A DNA stretch of 64,000 bases, taken from positions 1,116,001-1,180,000 of the forward strand of contig OY253652.1 in the NCBI GenBank assembly GCA_958009055.1, read 5' to 3'. The translations under genes were made by a program, and so were the position numbers. Source of the DNA: Choricystis sp. odSpoLacu1. Its lineage: Eukaryota; Chlorophyta; Trebouxiophyceae. The notes under the pieces are model-generated. The model saw only the letters and a list, made by a program, of their open reading frames with translations, was not told the DNA's origin and made no database searches. The first letter of the stretch is position 1. Every line of letters begins with the position of its first letter. Of this stretch, positions 60,569-64,000 are shown one piece after another.

Positions 60569-63199
60569 ATGCGCCCTCCCTCTGACGCCGACGGCGCCAG
60601 CTCGTCCAACACGAGCTGCTATCTGCAGGTATGAGGAAAGGCTGCGCCCTTGGGCGGTATGCGACTGCCGGGGACCCGACCCCCGCATTCGCGGCGGCCA
60701 GCCGTCCCCCCGCCCGACCGTCGCTGCCGCCGTCCCTCCTCTGGCCCACGAAACAATCACACTTACTCAACACACACACACTCACACAGGTCCTGGGCCT
60801 CGGCACCGACACCGACGACGCGTCCCCCTGCGCCCTCCTGTTTTTCGACAGGCGCCGCCTCCTGTTCAACGCGGGGGAAGGGTTTCAACGCTTTGCTGTG
60901 GAACACGGCGTCCGCTTGGCCAGGGTGGGCGATGTGCTGCTCACACGCACCGATGCCGCTGCGGCGGGTGGCTTGCCTGGCCTCTGCTTGACACTCGCCG
61001 ACCCGTCTGGCGGCAGCGTGCGCGCCGACGGAGGGGCCCCGGTGCGCGTGTGGGGGCCGCCGGGGTTGGCCACGCTGGCCACCGCGGTGCGCTCGTTTGT
61101 GGACACACGGGTGTCGGTCATTGAGCCGAGGGAGTTTGGGGGGGGGGGGGGGGTGTGAAGGTGACGATGCCACCGCCTCTGTGCGTGTGCTGCCACCCAT
61201 CGTGCAGGGCGACGTGTTCTCGGTGTCGCCAGTGCTGGTGACGCCGGATGACGAGGGCAGTGATGACTGCCAGGCCGCCCTGCCCACCCCAACCGCTTGC
61301 AGCAGCGCGTTGGACAACGCGCCGCCCGCTGCCAAGCGTGCACGCTCCGACGCCCGCCCCCGCACCACTCCACCCTGCACCGTCTACATCGTGGCCCTGG
61401 CCTCCGTCGCGGGCAAGTTGAAACCGGACGCTGCCGCCAAGGCGGGCGTGCCGCGGGGTCCCCTGCTTGGCAGGCTGAAAGCTGGGCACGCCGTCACCCT
61501 GCCCGACGGCCGTGTCGTGCAACCCGGCGACGTGTGCGAGCCTGGCGTCCCAGGCCCCGTCGTGCTGGTGGCGGACGCGCCCACGCGCGCCCACGCGCGC
61601 GCGCTTGCGTCCTCACCCGCGCTCGCCCCCTGGCAGCACGGCGGCGCCGACGCCAAACGCGTGGCCACCGTGCTGCATTTAGCGCCAGCCAGCGTCATCG
61701 CCACCCCCGAGTATGGCGAGTGGGCGGCGCGCTTTGCAGGGACCCACATGTTTGCCAACGCGGCCGCCACAGCGCGCGCGCCCGTCGCGGTCGCGGCGGC
61801 CACGCTGGCCGCCCGCCTGGCCGCGGTGGATGGGACCCTGTTTCCATTGCACCAGGTGGGTGGTGGGGGTGCAGGCGAGGATGGTGGTGGTTTGGCAGGG
61901 TTTCCGGCCACGCTGCCGCAGGGAGACACCGTCGTCGCGGGGCGCAACCTGCTCAAATTCCATCTGCGCCCGCCGTCGCGCGCAGGCCTGGACGCGGGCA
62001 GTGTGCCTCCTGTGTTGGATGTAGCCGCTGTGCAAGCCGGGCTGGCGGCCGACCACGGCGCCGCGCTGGAGGCGGCGCGCGCTGCAGTCGCGGCTGCGCG
62101 CGCCGCGCCGCCGCGCGCCGACGCGCCGCCCTGCCTGCACCCCCACCGCCGTGGAGAGCTGGAGGTCGTGTTCCTGGGCACGGGGGCGGCCCAACCCTCC
62201 AAGTATCGCAACGTCAGCGCCACGCTGGTGCGGACGAGGCGGCGGGAGGGCGGTGGTGCTGCCGACACCCCGCCTTCCGTCGATGGAGGCGCCACCCTCC
62301 TCCTCGACTGTGGCGAAGGCACCGCGGGTCAGATGGTGCGTGCCCTGGGTGCGCCGGCCTCCCGTGCCGCGTTGACATCCCTGGCGGCGGTGTGGGTGTC
62401 CCACATCCATGCGGATCACCACGCGGGGCTGCCGGGCGTGCTGGCGGCACGGGCGGCCGCGTTTGCGGCGTCCGCGTCCGCCACCCCTCCTCCTCCTCTC
62501 CTCGTCATCGGACCCCGCCCCTTTCGCCGCGTGCTGGCCGCCTATGATGCCCTCGCCCCCACGGGCGCCGTGTTCCTGGACTGTGCTGATGTGACGACCG
62601 CGACGGCCGACGTCGATGCCATCACCGCCGACCCCGCCTCGCCCGCCGCCCTGTTGGCGGCCGCCAAAGCCGCCCTGGGCCTGGCCCACCTGGCCACCGT
62701 GCGCGTGCACCACTGCGCCCACGGGTTTGGCCTAGTGCTGCGGTCGGTGTCGCCAGCCGCGGAGGGAGGGTGGACAGCCGCCTTTTCAGGCGACACCACG
62801 CGCTGCCCCGCCCTGGATGCTGCAGCCAAAGATGCACATTTATTCGTGCACGAAGCCACATTCGAGGATGGGATGGAGGGGGAGGCCGCCGCCAAGCGCC
62901 ACTCGACAACGGGCGACGCGCTGGCGTCCGCCGCGGCGGCGGGGGCGCACGCCACCGTGTTGACCCACTTCAGCCAGCGCTATCCCAAAGTGCCAGCGTT
63001 GATGAGTGGGGGGGGTGGGGTGGAGGGCGGGGACGGCACAGCAGCTGCCCCCACCCCATCCGTCGGCGTCGCGTTTGACCTCATGCGCCTGGACCTGGCG
63101 GACGCGGCGTGCCTGCCGTCACTGACGGGGCCGTTGGCCACGCTGATTGATGCGCTAGAGTTGGCCAAGGACAAGGCGGCTGGAGCGGCGGAGCCGTGA
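60569..63199 (+). CDS. Long-form tRNase Z (ELAC2/TRZ type), one apparent frameshift
   Basis: Exons 60569-60628 (20 codons) and 60790-63199; about 822 aa. The N-terminal pseudo-beta-lactamase half begins CYLQ-VLGLGTDTDDASPCA, then RRLLFNAGEGFQRFAVEH, like ELAC2 (YLFNCGEGVQRL). The catalytic half has VVFLGTGAAQPSKYRNVSAT, LLLDCGEGTAGQMVRALG, the zinc motif WVSHIHADHHAGLPGVL, FSGDTTRCP and FVHEATFEDGMEGEAAAK, ending THFSQRYPKVP. It removes 3' trailers from precursor tRNAs in nucleus and organelles. The frame breaks in the G16 run at 61138-61153: 15 G would read EFGGGGGCEGDDA and stay open, while the present length gives TGA at 61156-61158. No intron fits. Assembly error or a hypermutable site. 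Confidence 0.92.
61138..61153 (+). repeat. G16 homopolymer in the tRNase Z coding region
   Basis: 16 consecutive G at a Gly linker of tRNase Z; its length decides the reading frame. Confidence 0.95.
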
Positions 63200-63299
63200 T
63201 TTGTGTAAAAGAAACGAAAACAAAACAAAGAAAAATACACTTCTATCACATATATACGCACCAAATCGGGCGCTACTAAGACAACAAACAAATAACAAA

Positions 63300-63905
63300 T
63301 CACTTTTCGTGCGGGCTGCCAGGCAGCGTGACCGGCAGCACGGGCGGCGCCGCCACAAGCGATAAAACACAGTTCCAACAAATCGCGATCGCATTCACAT
63401 ACAGCACGCGCAGGTGCAGGGGGACGCGGGCAAAACCGAACGCGTGAGCAGGCACCCACACAGCGCACGACATCAGCCAGGTGCGGGGCAGGCGGGCGCC
63501 GATGGCGCGTAGAGCAGCGGTTGTCGTCGCACCGCCCGTGAGCTGCATCCACCCGATGGCAGCAGCCAGTAAAAGTGGTGTGAAAAAGGCACGATCAACC
63601 GCGATCTTGACGGCCACCGTACCAGCCGATGTGGACGGCAGCACCCCATCCAGCGCCTCAAAAAAGGCGGCGCACGCGGGCGCGTGGATGGTGGCGCCGA
63701 AGAGTGCAAACCGCGCCGACCGGTGCCACGTGGCGGGTGGGGAGCGGCGGGCTCGGCGGCGGCGACGATTAGATAGGGCTTGGGCGGCCGCGTCAGACAG
63801 GAAGAACAGGACAAAAAAGGTGGCCGACCGCACGGTGTGTGGGTGGGTTGAGAGGGCGGTGAGGTAGTCGCTCCAGAGAGCCAGGAGGGCGGCGGTCAAG
63901 AGCAT
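63300..63905 (-). CDS. Mpv17/PMP22 family membrane protein
   Basis: 201 aa, single exon. Family features: the N-terminal LWSDYLTALSTHPHTVRSAT (pattern W..Y...L..HP..T....), a Gly-poor loop with RSARFALFGATIHAPACAAF, then IAVDRAFFTPLLLAAAIGWM (pattern D....P), and the C-terminal signature APVNFxxVPxxxRxxYxNxxxxxWNxxLS, here FGFARVPLHLRVLYVNAIAI, CWNCVLS. Four hydrophobic segments fit a small channel of the mitochondrial or peroxisomal inner membrane. Related proteins include yeast Sym1. The in-frame upstream codons to 63947 could extend the start, but MLLTAALLALWSDYL is the family-like beginning. Nothing further is seen to the right edge. Confidence 0.9.
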   Translation of the reverse strand: MLLTAALLALWSDYLTALSTHPHTVRSATFFVLFFLSDAAAQALSNRRRRRARRSPPATWHRSARFALFGATIHAPACAAFFEALDGVLPSTSAGTVAVKIAVDRAFFTPLLLAAAIGWMQLTGGATTTAALRAIGARLPRTWLMSCAVWVPAHAFGFARVPLHLRVLYVNAIAICWNCVLSLVAAPPVLPVTLPGSPHEK

Positions 63906-64000
63906 CGTCGTGTGTGGATATCTCTTTGTCTCGCGCGCCCCACACACGCGCTCCCGCTGCGTGGCTGTGACTGGGGAGACGCGGCGAGGGCGAGGAGCCG

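Noticed and set aside
1..64000. tRNA or rRNA genes
   Set aside because: I saw no cloverleaf with matching arms and B-box-like GGTTCGA motif in the intergenic DNA. A tRNAscan-SE run would be decisive.

Overview
This is GC-rich nuclear DNA from a eukaryote. Genes sit on both strands and many are split by short GT-AG introns (about 90-560 nt). There are no operons, ribosome binding sites or other prokaryotic signals. The gene set points to a green alga: the magnesium chelatase H subunit of chlorophyll synthesis, plastid-type tryptophan synthase beta, a CIPK-type kinase, a plant-type PP2C, an EMSY-like ENT/Tudor protein, an At4g15545-like coiled-coil protein and a plant-type organellar oligopeptidase. 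I cannot name the species. I found about 28 protein genes, mostly as divergent or convergent pairs with 80-430 bp between them. I recognised no tRNA, rRNA, transposon or CRISPR.

Layout. 0-8 kb: the 3' part of GINS subunit PSF2, an NVL/Rix7 AAA ATPase, a U-box-WD40 protein and a CIPK-like kinase. 7.8-13 kb: chlH. 13-23 kb: a mitochondrial ATP synthase f-like subunit, a D-2-hydroxyacid dehydrogenase, an RlmI-like rRNA methyltransferase, a derlin, a monothiol glutaredoxin, a pfkB kinase and an ACAD11-like APH/acyl-CoA dehydrogenase fusion. 23-28 kb: a small Cys/His-rich protein, a secreted GH9 cellulase and a PP2C. 29-39 kb: four signal-peptide proteins (one with a double-psi beta-barrel, three Ala/Pro-rich with LPxLP motifs), interrupted by an EMSY-like gene. 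39-64 kb: an At4g15545-like protein, an M3 oligopeptidase, a tiny zinc-finger protein, a carboxypeptidase D-like enzyme, UGGT with an HDEL tail, an INTS2-like protein, a DHX37/Ecm16 helicase, TrpB, a small unknown protein, long-form tRNase Z and an Mpv17 family protein.

Most genes are unrelated housekeeping functions. The one region that looks like a lineage-specific system is the 29-39 kb secreted-protein cluster. Its three LPxLP genes share an intron position just behind the signal peptide, and one of them appears to contain a 5-nt microexon.

Reading frames break in seven genes. Nearly all breaks lie in G/C homopolymers or a CG dinucleotide repeat, and most are fixed by removing one base. 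The simplest reading is assembly indels, but they should be checked before any of these genes is called a pseudogene. Very long G/C homopolymers (13-22 nt), GA-rich tracts just after stop codons, and introns with a purine-rich 5' half and pyrimidine-rich 3' half recur across the window.
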